NCBI RefSeq assembly: GCF_946902915.1
Contig: NZ_CAMPPY010000003.1
Location: forward strand, 248,001-312,000
Source of the DNA: Streptococcus sp. Marseille-Q5986
Lineage (GTDB): Bacteria; Bacillota; Bacilli; Lactobacillales; Streptococcaceae
Direction: 5' to 3'
DNA: 64,000 bases
Below, in pieces: positions 55,978-64,000 of the stretch. The notes under the pieces were generated by a model. The model worked only from the letters and a program-made list of their open reading frames with translations. It ran no database searches and was not told the DNA's origin. The position numbers and the translations under genes are program-made. Position 1 is the first letter of the stretch, and every line of letters begins with the position of its first letter.

Positions 55978-57519
55978 TTAAGTTAGCTTGTTAAAATCCC
56001 AGATTTGATCCATCCAGCCTTCATAAAAGTCTGGTTCGTGGCAGACCATAAGAATCGATCCCTTGTATTCTTTGAGAGCACGTTTGAGTTCATCCTTGGC
56101 ATCTACATCCAAGTGGTTGGTCGGCTCGTCCAACACTAACACATTATTTTCACGATTCATCAAAAGACAGAAACGAACCTTGGCTTGTTCCCCTCCTGAC
56201 AAGACCTGAATTTGGCTTTCGATATGTTTGGTTGTCAGACCACAACGGGCAAGGGCTGCACGGACTTCTGCTTGGTTAAGTGCAGGAAAGGCATTCCAGA
56301 CAGCCTCTAGTGGTGTTTGACGATTGCCACCTTCTACTTCTTGCTCAAAATAACCAAGTTCTAGATAGTCACCGCGTTCGACTTCCCCGGCAATTGGCGG
56401 AATAATCCCCAAGAGACTCTTCAAGAGAGTTGTTTTCCCGATACCATTGGCACCAATAATGGCAACCTTTTGATTGCGTTCAAAGGTAAGATTTAAGGGC
56501 TTAGTCAGAGGACGGTCGTAACCAATTTGCAAGTCCTTGGCTTGGAAGATAAAGCGTCCTGGTGTACGAGCTGGTTTGAAATCAAAGGATGGTTTTTGTT
56601 TCTCACTTTGCAGTTCGATAATATCCATCTTGTCGAGTTTCTTCTGACGGGACATGGCCATATTTCGTGTTGCAACACGCGCTTTGTTTCGAGCGACAAA
56701 GTCCTTGAGGTCGGCAATTTCTTTCTGCTGACGTTCGTAAGCTGCCTCCAGCTGAGATTTCTTCATGGCATAGACTTCTTGGAACTGGTAGTAGTCACCA
56801 GAGTAACGCGTCAGCTGTTGATTTTCCACATGATAGACGATATTAATCACATCATTGAGAAATGGAATATCGTGTGAAATAAGGACAAAGGCATTCTCAT
56901 AGTTTTGGAGATAACGCTTGAGCCAGTCAATATGCTCAGCATCCAAGTAGTTGGTCGGCTCGTCTAAGAGCAAGATATCGGGCTTTTCAAGGAGAAGCTT
57001 GGCCAAAAGAACCTTGGTTCTTTGTCCACCTGACAAAGAGGTTACATCCGTATCCATGCCAAAGTCCATGACACCAAGGGCACGCGCCACTTCGTCAATC
57101 TTAGCATCCAAGGTATAGAAATCACGACTCTCCAGACGGTCTTGGAGTTCGCCAACTTCCTCCATGAGAGCATCAACATCCGCTCCGTCTTCAGCCATTT
57201 CCATATAGAGGTCATTGATACGAGCTTCTGCTTTGAAAAGCTCATCAAAGGCTGTACGAAGCACATCACGAACAGATTGCCCTCCAGCAAGGACAGAGTG
57301 CTGATCTAAGTAACCTGCCGTCACATATTTGGACCACTCTACCTTTCCTTCGTCTGGTAACATTTTACCAGTTACAATGCTCATAAAGGTTGATTTCCCT
57401 TCACCATTGGCACCGACTAAGCCGATATGCTCTCCCTTGAGGAGACGGAAGGACACATCTTCAAAAATTGCACGGTCACCAAAACCGTGACTCAGATTTT
57501 TAACTTCTAAAATACTCAT
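55978..57519 (-). CDS. ABC-F family ATPase (YkpA/YbiT-like)
   Basis: 513 residues, two ABC cassettes with no membrane part, a ribosome-acting protein. First: GLVGANGEGKST near 36, LSGGQRTKVLLA, LLLDEPTNYLDAEH. Then a charged linker (about 240-310, KKSQLEAAYERQQKEIADLK). Second: IIGANGIGKTT, LSGGEQAKVRFC, LVLDEPTNHLDVDA. The N-terminal MSILEVKNLSHGFGDRAIF is of the YkpA/YbiT group, translation factors rather than proven antibiotic-resistance proteins. AAGGAATT precedes the start; a RUP-like repeat lies 22 bp upstream. Confidence 0.9.
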   Translation of the reverse strand: MSILEVKNLSHGFGDRAIFEDVSFRLLKGEHIGLVGANGEGKSTFMSIVTGKMLPDEGKVEWSKYVTAGYLDQHSVLAGGQSVRDVLRTAFDELFKAEARINDLYMEMAEDGADVDALMEEVGELQDRLESRDFYTLDAKIDEVARALGVMDFGMDTDVTSLSGGQRTKVLLAKLLLEKPDILLLDEPTNYLDAEHIDWLKRYLQNYENAFVLISHDIPFLNDVINIVYHVENQQLTRYSGDYYQFQEVYAMKKSQLEAAYERQQKEIADLKDFVARNKARVATRNMAMSRQKKLDKMDIIELQSEKQKPSFDFKPARTPGRFIFQAKDLQIGYDRPLTKPLNLTFERNQKVAIIGANGIGKTTLLKSLLGIIPPIAGEVERGDYLELGYFEQEVEGGNRQTPLEAVWNAFPALNQAEVRAALARCGLTTKHIESQIQVLSGGEQAKVRFCLLMNRENNVLVLDEPTNHLDVDAKDELKRALKEYKGSILMVCHEPDFYEGWMDQIWDFNKLT

Positions 57520-57541
57520 TGTAATTCCTTATCTTGTTTTT

Positions 57542-57645
57542 ATACTCTTCGAAAATCTCTTCAAACCACGTCAGCGTCGCCTTACCGTACTCAAGTACAG
57601 CTTGCGGCTAGCTTCCTAGTTTGCTCTTTGATTTTCATTGAGTAT
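57542..57645. repeat. RUP-like miniature inverted-repeat element (104 bp)
   Basis: The ends ATACTC...GAAAATC...AAAC and, on the other strand, ATACTCAATGAAAATCAAAG form imperfect inverted repeats, and the interior has the familiar streptococcal CACGTCAGCGTCGCCTTACC segment. Size and ends fit the pneumococcal RUP element, thought to be moved by IS630-type transposase. It supplies the last codons and stop of the VanZ-like gene. Confidence 0.75.
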
Positions 57646-58105
57646 TATGTAATTGTTTATAGAGGAGCCAAGCTAAATAGCCACCCAAGGTATTAGCCCA
57701 CAAATCATCAATCTCAAAGACGCGATTGAAATCAAAGAAAAAGTCCAAGACTAACTGCGTACACTCAATTCCAAGACTCACTAGAAAACTGAAAAGAAGA
57801 ACTCTTTTTGTTTTCCTTAAATTTGGAAAGAAATAGATAAGTTGAAAGACCAGAGGGAAGAGCAAGAAGACATTGAGGATATTTTGTAAAAAGATCCAAA
57901 TTACTTGTCCCAAACTGGTCACTTCCCCCAAATTCCAAAGGGAGTTTAAGGGAGTTAAAAGAAAAACCAGGCGTCCAAAAGTTTGAATACCTGGAGTTTC
58001 CACTCCTGTAGGAAGCTGAGGTTGGGGAGTAAAGCAAACACAAATAATGCAAAGGCTGTAAATAGCCACTCCCAATCTTAAGATTAATTCTCTTTTTTTA
58101 GTCAT
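57635..58105 (-). CDS. VanZ-like family membrane protein
   Basis: 156 residues, four to five membrane helices, with conserved segments FTPQPQLPTGVETPGIQTFG and SLGIECTQLVLDF...FNRVFEIDDLWANTLGG. The VanZ family is linked to glycopeptide tolerance in some systems, but most chromosomal members have no known role. The start is 1 bp after the rlmN stop. The final NTQ and TGA are encoded by the inserted RUP end, so the original C-terminus was probably different. Confidence 0.85.
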   Translation of the reverse strand: MTKKRELILRLGVAIYSLCIICVCFTPQPQLPTGVETPGIQTFGRLVFLLTPLNSLWNLGEVTSLGQVIWIFLQNILNVFLLFPLVFQLIYFFPNLRKTKRVLLFSFLVSLGIECTQLVLDFFFDFNRVFEIDDLWANTLGGYLAWLLYKQLHNTQ

Positions 58106-58106
58106 T

Positions 58107-59192
58107 TTATGGATTTACCGCTGTAACTGCCTTCTGGCGGTCACCTTTCATTGTATTGGAGCGCAATTGCCCACAAGCTGCATCAATATCAGTACCATGT
58201 TCTTGACGAACAACACAGTTGACCCCTTTTTTCTTGAGGGTATCGTAGAAGGCCATCACGCGTTCTTTAGGACTACGGCTATATTGGTCATGTTCACTAA
58301 CTGGGTTATAGGGAATCAAGTTTACGTAAGACAATTTCTTGATATTCTTGAGCAATTCCGCCAATTCCAAGGCTTGTTCAACGCCATCGTTGACTTCATT
58401 GAGCATGATGTATTCAAAGGTCACACGGCGATTGGTTGTTTCGATATAGTACTCAATAGCTGCGAAAAGCTTTTCAATCGGAAAGGCACGGTTAATCTTC
58501 ATGATGCTTGAACGCAATTCATTATTGGGAGCGTGAAGGGAAACAGCCAGATTGACCTGTACGCCTTCATTAGCAAAGTCACGAATTTTATGGGCCAAAC
58601 CTGAAGTTGAAACCGTAATGTGACGAGCACCGATAGCCATTCCCTTGTCATCATTGATGGTACGGACAAAATTCAAAACATTGTTGTAGTTATCAAATGG
58701 TTCACCAATTCCCATAACAACGATATGGCTGACACGTTCATCCTGACCACGTTCATCAAAGTATTTCTGAACTAGCATAATCTGTGCTACGATTTCCCCG
58801 TTATTGAGGTCACGTTGCTTTTTAATCAAGCCTGATGCACAGAAGGTACAACCAATATTACAGCCAACCTGAGTGGTCACACAGACTGACAAACCGTAGT
58901 GTTGACGCATGAGTACTGTCTCAATCAACATGCCATCTGGCAACTCGAAAAGATACTTAACAGTACCATCAGCAGACTCTTGAACGATACGCTGTTTCAA
59001 TGGATTGACCACAAACTGCTCATTGAGTTTAGCAATCAAACCTTTGGAAAGGTTGGTCATTTCTTCAAATGACTGCACACGTTTACGATAGAGCCATTCC
59101 CAGATTTGGTCTGCTCGGAATTTCTTTTCTCCTTGTTCTAATACCCATTCTTGCATGTTTTGACGTGTTAAACTATAAATAGACGGTTTCAT
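58107..59192 (-). CDS. rlmN: 23S rRNA (adenine-2503-C2)-methyltransferase RlmN
   Basis: Radical-SAM enzyme methylating A2503 of 23S rRNA (and A37 of some tRNAs). 361 residues. The CxxxCxxC cluster is in [13 protein letters not shown] near 118-125, [11 protein letters not shown] follows, and the catalytic second cysteine is in [20 protein letters not shown] near the C-terminus. It lies 20 bp after the yutD gene. Confidence 0.96.
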   Translation of the reverse strand: MKPSIYSLTRQNMQEWVLEQGEKKFRADQIWEWLYRKRVQSFEEMTNLSKGLIAKLNEQFVVNPLKQRIVQESADGTVKYLFELPDGMLIETVLMRQHYGLSVCVTTQVGCNIGCTFCASGLIKKQRDLNNGEIVAQIMLVQKYFDERGQDERVSHIVVMGIGEPFDNYNNVLNFVRTINDDKGMAIGARHITVSTSGLAHKIRDFANEGVQVNLAVSLHAPNNELRSSIMKINRAFPIEKLFAAIEYYIETTNRRVTFEYIMLNEVNDGVEQALELAELLKNIKKLSYVNLIPYNPVSEHDQYSRSPKERVMAFYDTLKKKGVNCVVRQEHGTDIDAACGQLRSNTMKGDRQKAVTAVNP

Positions 59193-59212
59193 CTCTTCTC
59201 CTTATTCTCTAT

Positions 59213-59743
59213 CTATTTCTGACGAATGACAAAATGGCGCTGTCCCTTGTCCTCTTTCTGAGACTTTTGGTCCTTATGACGACGTCTATTTTTCTTCTCT
59301 GCATTCGGTTTTCGTTTTGTTTGAGTCGCTTTCTTTCCTTTTCTAGAAGGCGCTTCTTCTTTCTTCTTGCGCATTTTCTTGTCAAATGATGCGCGCTTAG
59401 GTGCTTCATTTTCTAGAACAAAATAGGCGCAACCATAACTGCAATACTCTAAAAGATAGTCTTGTAAACGACTGATTTTTTCCAGATTTTCCTCTGTTCG
59501 GTCATCCTTGTAAAAACCTCGTAGGCGAAGTTGTTCATTACTCCAGTCCCCCACGATATAATCAAACTTGGTTAATACTTCTGAAAAACGCTGATTAAAA
59601 GCCGTCACATCAAAGGCAACCTTGATATTTTCCACCAAGGAAAAAACTATCCCTTCCGTTTCGACCTTGTCCCCATGCAAATGGAACTCAGGACCAGGAA
59701 ACTTGTTATAGTTGTATAATTCAGGTGCAATTTCTTTTCGCAT
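59213..59743 (-). CDS. YutD-like protein (DUF1027)
   Basis: 176 residues. Globular N-terminal part (1-115) with HLHGDKVETEGIVFSLVEN, FDYIVGDWSNEQLRLRGFY and YLLEYCSYGCAYFVLEN, then a long lysine/arginine-rich tail of about 60 residues. The family has no firm function; linkage to rlmN is common in streptococci. The basic tail suggests nucleic-acid contact. Confidence 0.85.
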   Translation of the reverse strand: MRKEIAPELYNYNKFPGPEFHLHGDKVETEGIVFSLVENIKVAFDVTAFNQRFSEVLTKFDYIVGDWSNEQLRLRGFYKDDRTEENLEKISRLQDYLLEYCSYGCAYFVLENEAPKRASFDKKMRKKKEEAPSRKGKKATQTKRKPNAEKKNRRRHKDQKSQKEDKGQRHFVIRQK

Positions 59744-59821
59744 AGATATCCTTTTTTCACGATTACTTAATACCTTATTCTACCATAATTTCTAGTAGTT
59801 AGCACGTTTCTCATAAAAATG

Positions 59822-59848
59822 AAAAAAGTCTGACGATTTTGTCAGACC
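59822..59848 (-). terminator. sodA terminator
   Basis: Minus strand GGTCTGAC-N6-GTCAGACT followed by Ts. Confidence 0.8.
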
Positions 59849-59899
59849 AAAACAATATAACCTTAAAAAGAGAAGAACAATTCTTCCCTCCAACTATCA

Positions 59900-60505
59900 T
59901 TATTTAGCAGCTGCGTACAATTCATCTACTTTGTTCCAGTTAATGACTGAGAAGAAAGCTTTGATGTAGTCAGGACGCACGTTGCGGTATTTCACGTAGT
60001 AAGCATGTTCCCAAACGTCCAAGCCCAAGATTGGTTTTTTACCTTCTGAAATTGGTGTATCTTGGTTTGCTGTTGAAGTTACTTCAAGCTTCCCTTCTTT
60101 GTTGACAACCAACCATGCCCATCCAGAACCAAAACGAGTTGTTGCTGCCGCAGTGAATGCTGCTTGGAACTCTTCAAATGAACCAAAAGTTTCATCGATT
60201 GCTGCTGCAAGTTCTGCTGATGGAGCTGTTTTTTCAGGAGTCATCAGTTCCCAGAAAAGAGCATGGTTCAAGTGTCCACCACCATTGTTGATAAGTGCTT
60301 GACGGATATCAGCTGGGATTGATTCTACATCAGCAAGAAAGGTTTCAAGGTCTTCACCGATTTCAGGGTGTTTTTCAAGAGCTGCATTGGCATTGTTGAC
60401 ATAAGTTTGATGGTGTTTGTCATGGTGCAAGTGCATTGTTTCTGCATCGATGTATGGTTCTAAAGCGTCGTATGCATATGGAAGATCTGGTAAGATAATA
60501 GCCAT
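59900..60505 (-). CDS. sodA: Superoxide dismutase (Mn type)
   Basis: Converts superoxide to oxygen and hydrogen peroxide. 201 residues. Metal ligands: His in [13 protein letters not shown] (near 27), His in [11 protein letters not shown] (near 80), Asp and His in [16 protein letters not shown] (near 165-169). The GSGWAWLV context suits Mn or cambialistic streptococcal SodA. AGAGGTATTAC precedes the start. Confidence 0.96.
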   Translation of the reverse strand: MAIILPDLPYAYDALEPYIDAETMHLHHDKHHQTYVNNANAALEKHPEIGEDLETFLADVESIPADIRQALINNGGGHLNHALFWELMTPEKTAPSAELAAAIDETFGSFEEFQAAFTAAATTRFGSGWAWLVVNKEGKLEVTSTANQDTPISEGKKPILGLDVWEHAYYVKYRNVRPDYIKAFFSVINWNKVDELYAAAK

Positions 60506-60536
60506 CTGTAATACCTCTTTTTCTTTCTATATGAAA

Positions 60537-60565
60537 ATGATAACGCAATCATCCTCTTTTTTCAA
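60537..60565 (-). promoter_or_regulatory. sodA promoter
   Basis: Minus strand: -35 TTGAAA (60560-60565), 17-bp spacer, -10 TATCAT (60537-60542). Confidence 0.6.
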
Positions 60566-60577
60566 GTTTTATGCTCA

Positions 60578-61612
60578 TTACGCTTGGCTAGATATCTGTA
60601 ACAGCGCTCTCTCAAAAAGGTAGCCTTTTTCATAGACACCTGTCTTAATCTGGTAGTCTGCTTCAATTAAATAACAGATAGCTTGTTTGAGAAAGCTCAA
60701 GGAAATCCCTCTCGAATCTCTGAGTGCGAACTTGATTTGATAAGGATTAGGATTGCGTCCCAAATAAGTTCCCAGACTACGTGCAATCTGGGATTCCGTC
60801 TGACCAGTCTCTGATAAAATTTTCACCTGGGTAAAGGTTCGAAATTGTCCTAACATGACAGCTATGAGCTTAATTTCGTCTTCCCCTTGCAAGGTCAAGT
60901 CTCTAACCAATTCGCGCGCCTGATCCATCTTTTTAGTCAGAATAAACTGAGTCAAATCAAAAATGTTGTCCTGCAAGGTCCTTGGAATAGCCTCGACAAT
61001 GTCCTTCTCCTCAATCACGCCGTCGGACTTATAAGACTGTAAAAAAAGGAGATTTTTCTGGATTTCACTAAATTGGAAACCAGATTTGATAAGTAGATTT
61101 TCAAAGGATTGTCCCACAAACTGCAAACCTTGTGTTTGACTGCATTTTTGGAAATACTGGCACAGTTCTTGCTCCTTAGCTTCAATAGCATCAAAGACAG
61201 TCGCGTCTCGTTTGAGTAGCTTGACCAGCCGTCTCTTGCTATCCAGTTTTCCTTCTGCAAAAATCAAGAGTTTAGTCGTCGGTGAAGGGTTGTCAAGGTA
61301 TTCCTCAAATGACTTGAGCTCATCATCTGATAAAAATCGCTTTTTAGCAGTTGTGATATCGACAAAATGGTCTAATATCACGATTTTCTCATCCGCAAAG
61401 AAAGGGAGACTAACCAACTCTAGTTCTAAGTCCTTATAAGACACTTCTTTCATATCAAAGTAAGCAAAGTTTAGATCGGCTGGGTCATAGCCAATCTGCT
61501 TCAACACTTGACTCTTCATAACTTCGAACTGACCTTGGTCTGTCCCTGTAAAAAGGCTCAGACTAGATAGATTTGATAGAGTCAACTTCTGACTCTCTTC
61601 AATGGCAAGCAT
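60578..61612 (-). CDS. holA: DNA polymerase III subunit delta
   Basis: Clamp-loader subunit that opens the sliding clamp. 344 residues with an AAA+-like fold without a working P-loop (LSLFTGTDQGQFEVMKSQV), as normal for delta. Later segments LLIFAEGKLDSKRRLVKLLK, then DIFDLTQFILTKKMDQARELV, and IAVMLGQFRTFTQVKIL in the collar domain. GGAGAGAAG precedes the start. Confidence 0.94.
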   Translation of the reverse strand: MLAIEESQKLTLSNLSSLSLFTGTDQGQFEVMKSQVLKQIGYDPADLNFAYFDMKEVSYKDLELELVSLPFFADEKIVILDHFVDITTAKKRFLSDDELKSFEEYLDNPSPTTKLLIFAEGKLDSKRRLVKLLKRDATVFDAIEAKEQELCQYFQKCSQTQGLQFVGQSFENLLIKSGFQFSEIQKNLLFLQSYKSDGVIEEKDIVEAIPRTLQDNIFDLTQFILTKKMDQARELVRDLTLQGEDEIKLIAVMLGQFRTFTQVKILSETGQTESQIARSLGTYLGRNPNPYQIKFALRDSRGISLSFLKQAICYLIEADYQIKTGVYEKGYLFERALLQISSQA

Positions 61613-61644
61613 CTTCTCTCCTTTCTTCTGATTTTTTAATAACT

Positions 61645-62580
61645 TTAATCAATATAGCACAATTTCCCACAGAAACCTTCTAAGCTCTCATACCCTTTTT
61701 CCGCCATGATTGCTTTTAGTTCATTGGTAATGCGTTCAAAAGCACCGACGCCTTCTTTATGTAGAGTAGTTCCTACTTGCACCATCCTCGCTCCACAGAG
61801 GATATGTTCAAAGGCATCTCGACCAGTCAGAACGCCACCTGTTCCGATGATTTGGATTTGAGGATTTAAGCGTTGGTAGAAAGCATGAACATTAGCAAGA
61901 GCAGTCGGTTTGATATACTCTCCACCAATGCCACCAAAACCATTTTTAGGATGAATAACGACCGACTCATCTTCTATATAAAGGCCGTTCCCGATAGAGT
62001 TAATACAGTTGACAAACTTGAGCGGATACTTGTTGAAAATAGCTGCCGCTTGATCAAAGTGAACAATATCAAAATATGGTGGCAACTTGATTCCAAGAGG
62101 TTTGGTAAAGTAGGCAAATACTTCTGACAAAATCCGTTCTGTTGTCTCAAAATCATAGGCAATCTGAGGTTTACCTGGAACATTTGGACAGGAGAGGTTG
62201 AGCTCAGTCAGACCACGGAAGTCACTCTCTTGGACTTTTTTCAAGAGAGTATAGGTTTCCTCTGGAGACATGCCGACCAGAGATAAGAAGAAAGTTCGGT
62301 TCGGCTCTTTTTCCTGCAAATCCAAAAGATAGTCCAAATAATAGTCTAAGCCATTATTCGGTAATCCCATGGAGTTGATGGAACCAAGTGGAACATCTTG
62401 GTAGCGTGGCTCAGGATTTCCCTGACGAAAGTCCAAGGTCGCTGTCTTTGTGACAAAGGTTCCCGCCGCTGAATTTTTAACTCTTTCCAGCTCCTCTATC
62501 GTCATACAAGCAACTCCTGCTGCATTCATCAAGCAATTGTCAAATTCAAAGCCAGCTATTTGTGTTTTCGTTGATACCAT
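61645..62580 (-). CDS. pyrDA: Dihydroorotate dehydrogenase A (class 1A, fumarate)
   Basis: Oxidises dihydroorotate with fumarate in pyrimidine synthesis, cytosolic FMN enzyme. 311 residues. Active-site cysteine in [18 protein letters not shown] near 130; FMN-binding [21 protein letters not shown] near 45, and [21 protein letters not shown] near 245. Streptococci typically have this form next to or instead of PyrDB. GAGGATC precedes the start. Confidence 0.95.
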   Translation of the reverse strand: MVSTKTQIAGFEFDNCLMNAAGVACMTIEELERVKNSAAGTFVTKTATLDFRQGNPEPRYQDVPLGSINSMGLPNNGLDYYLDYLLDLQEKEPNRTFFLSLVGMSPEETYTLLKKVQESDFRGLTELNLSCPNVPGKPQIAYDFETTERILSEVFAYFTKPLGIKLPPYFDIVHFDQAAAIFNKYPLKFVNCINSIGNGLYIEDESVVIHPKNGFGGIGGEYIKPTALANVHAFYQRLNPQIQIIGTGGVLTGRDAFEHILCGARMVQVGTTLHKEGVGAFERITNELKAIMAEKGYESLEGFCGKLCYID

Positions 62581-62746
62581 GATTCTGATCCTCCAGATTC
62601 CTTTTATTGCTAATATTATACCATATTTTCACAATTTCTCTTTGAAAAGTTATTTCCAAGAAAAGGTTCGTTTTTTATCAGTTCAAGAAAATCTGAAACC
62701 AAACAAAACAAAATTGATAGAATTTTTAGAAAATTTGTGTTTTTTC

Positions 62747-62775
62747 TTTACACTGAAAAAATTTTCTGCTATAAT
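62747..62775 (+). promoter_or_regulatory. gdhA promoter
   Basis: -35 TTTACA (62747-62752), 17-bp spacer, perfect -10 TATAAT (62770-62775), 39 bp before the start. Confidence 0.75.
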
Positions 62776-62796
62776 GGTTCATGTAATAAAATATGA

Positions 62797-64000
<1,204 letters not shown>

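Overview
The window is a 64 kb piece of a Mitis-group Streptococcus chromosome (S. pneumoniae/mitis/oralis type). The protein sequences match pneumococcal housekeeping proteins from memory almost residue for residue (PepX, ObgE, ParC, ParE, PnrA, MetG, SlrA). Genes use strong AGGAGG-like ribosome binding sites, and many promoters have an extended -10 (TGnTATAAT). Local blocks look like pneumococcal blocks, but they are joined in a different order, so this is probably not S. pneumoniae itself. No tRNA, rRNA or CRISPR array was seen. Most genes are on the minus strand.

Layout. 1-8.3 kb: glycolysis (pyk partial, pfkA), dnaE, then plus-strand pepX and an ArgR-type regulator. 8.3-12.6 kb: obgE, small membrane proteins and the two glycolipid glycosyltransferases (cpoA and the monoglucosyl-DAG synthase). 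12.7-16 kb: the macromolecular-synthesis operon dnaG-rpoD-DUF59. 16-19.2 kb: a T-box-controlled ABC transporter (trpXYZ type, predicted tryptophan specifier). 19.2-20.5 kb: a decayed IS30-family element. 20.5-32.1 kb: ilvE, parC and parE, with an 8 kb accessory island between parC and parE. 32.2-41.3 kb: plsY, the nucleoside uptake and catabolism operon (methyltransferase, pdp, deoC, cdd, pnrA and three ABC genes), and a broken membrane-protein gene. 41.4-51.5 kb: coaA, rpsT, metG, a MacAB-type exporter, gor, bioY and small genes. 51.5-62.6 kb: trmD/rimM, rpsP/khpA, slrA, an ABC-F ATPase, a RUP-like repeat, rlmN, yutD, sodA, holA and pyrDA. 62.8 kb to the end: NADP-glutamate dehydrogenase (partial).

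The most interesting region is the island at 24.4-30.2 kb. A restriction-modification gene starts on the last base of the parE stop codon. Its product combines an N-terminal PD-ExK nuclease-like segment with an N6-adenine methyltransferase, as in Type IIB/IIG enzymes, and there is no hsdR. The specificity (S) reading frame lies in the -1 frame and has no start codon upstream of its first target-recognition domain. The junction carries an A-AAA-AAA heptamer, a 7-nt spacer containing the zero-frame stop, and a two-part stem-loop. This is the textbook layout of a programmed -1 frameshift that would make an R-M-S fusion of about 1069 residues. Downstream are an unknown 113-residue gene, a Fic pseudogene, an ANT(6)-like nucleotidyltransferase and a RelA/SpoT-like synthetase.

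Other points: three genes (cpoA, plsY and the methyltransferase) have an extended -10 placed 6-7 nt from the start codon, so they are probably leaderless. A cre-like site covers the -35 of the nucleoside operon. Several genes are broken (Fic, a MazG-like gene, a YolD-like gene, a small membrane protein, a transposase). Several of these lesions are single-base losses in short homopolymers, so assembly error must be excluded.
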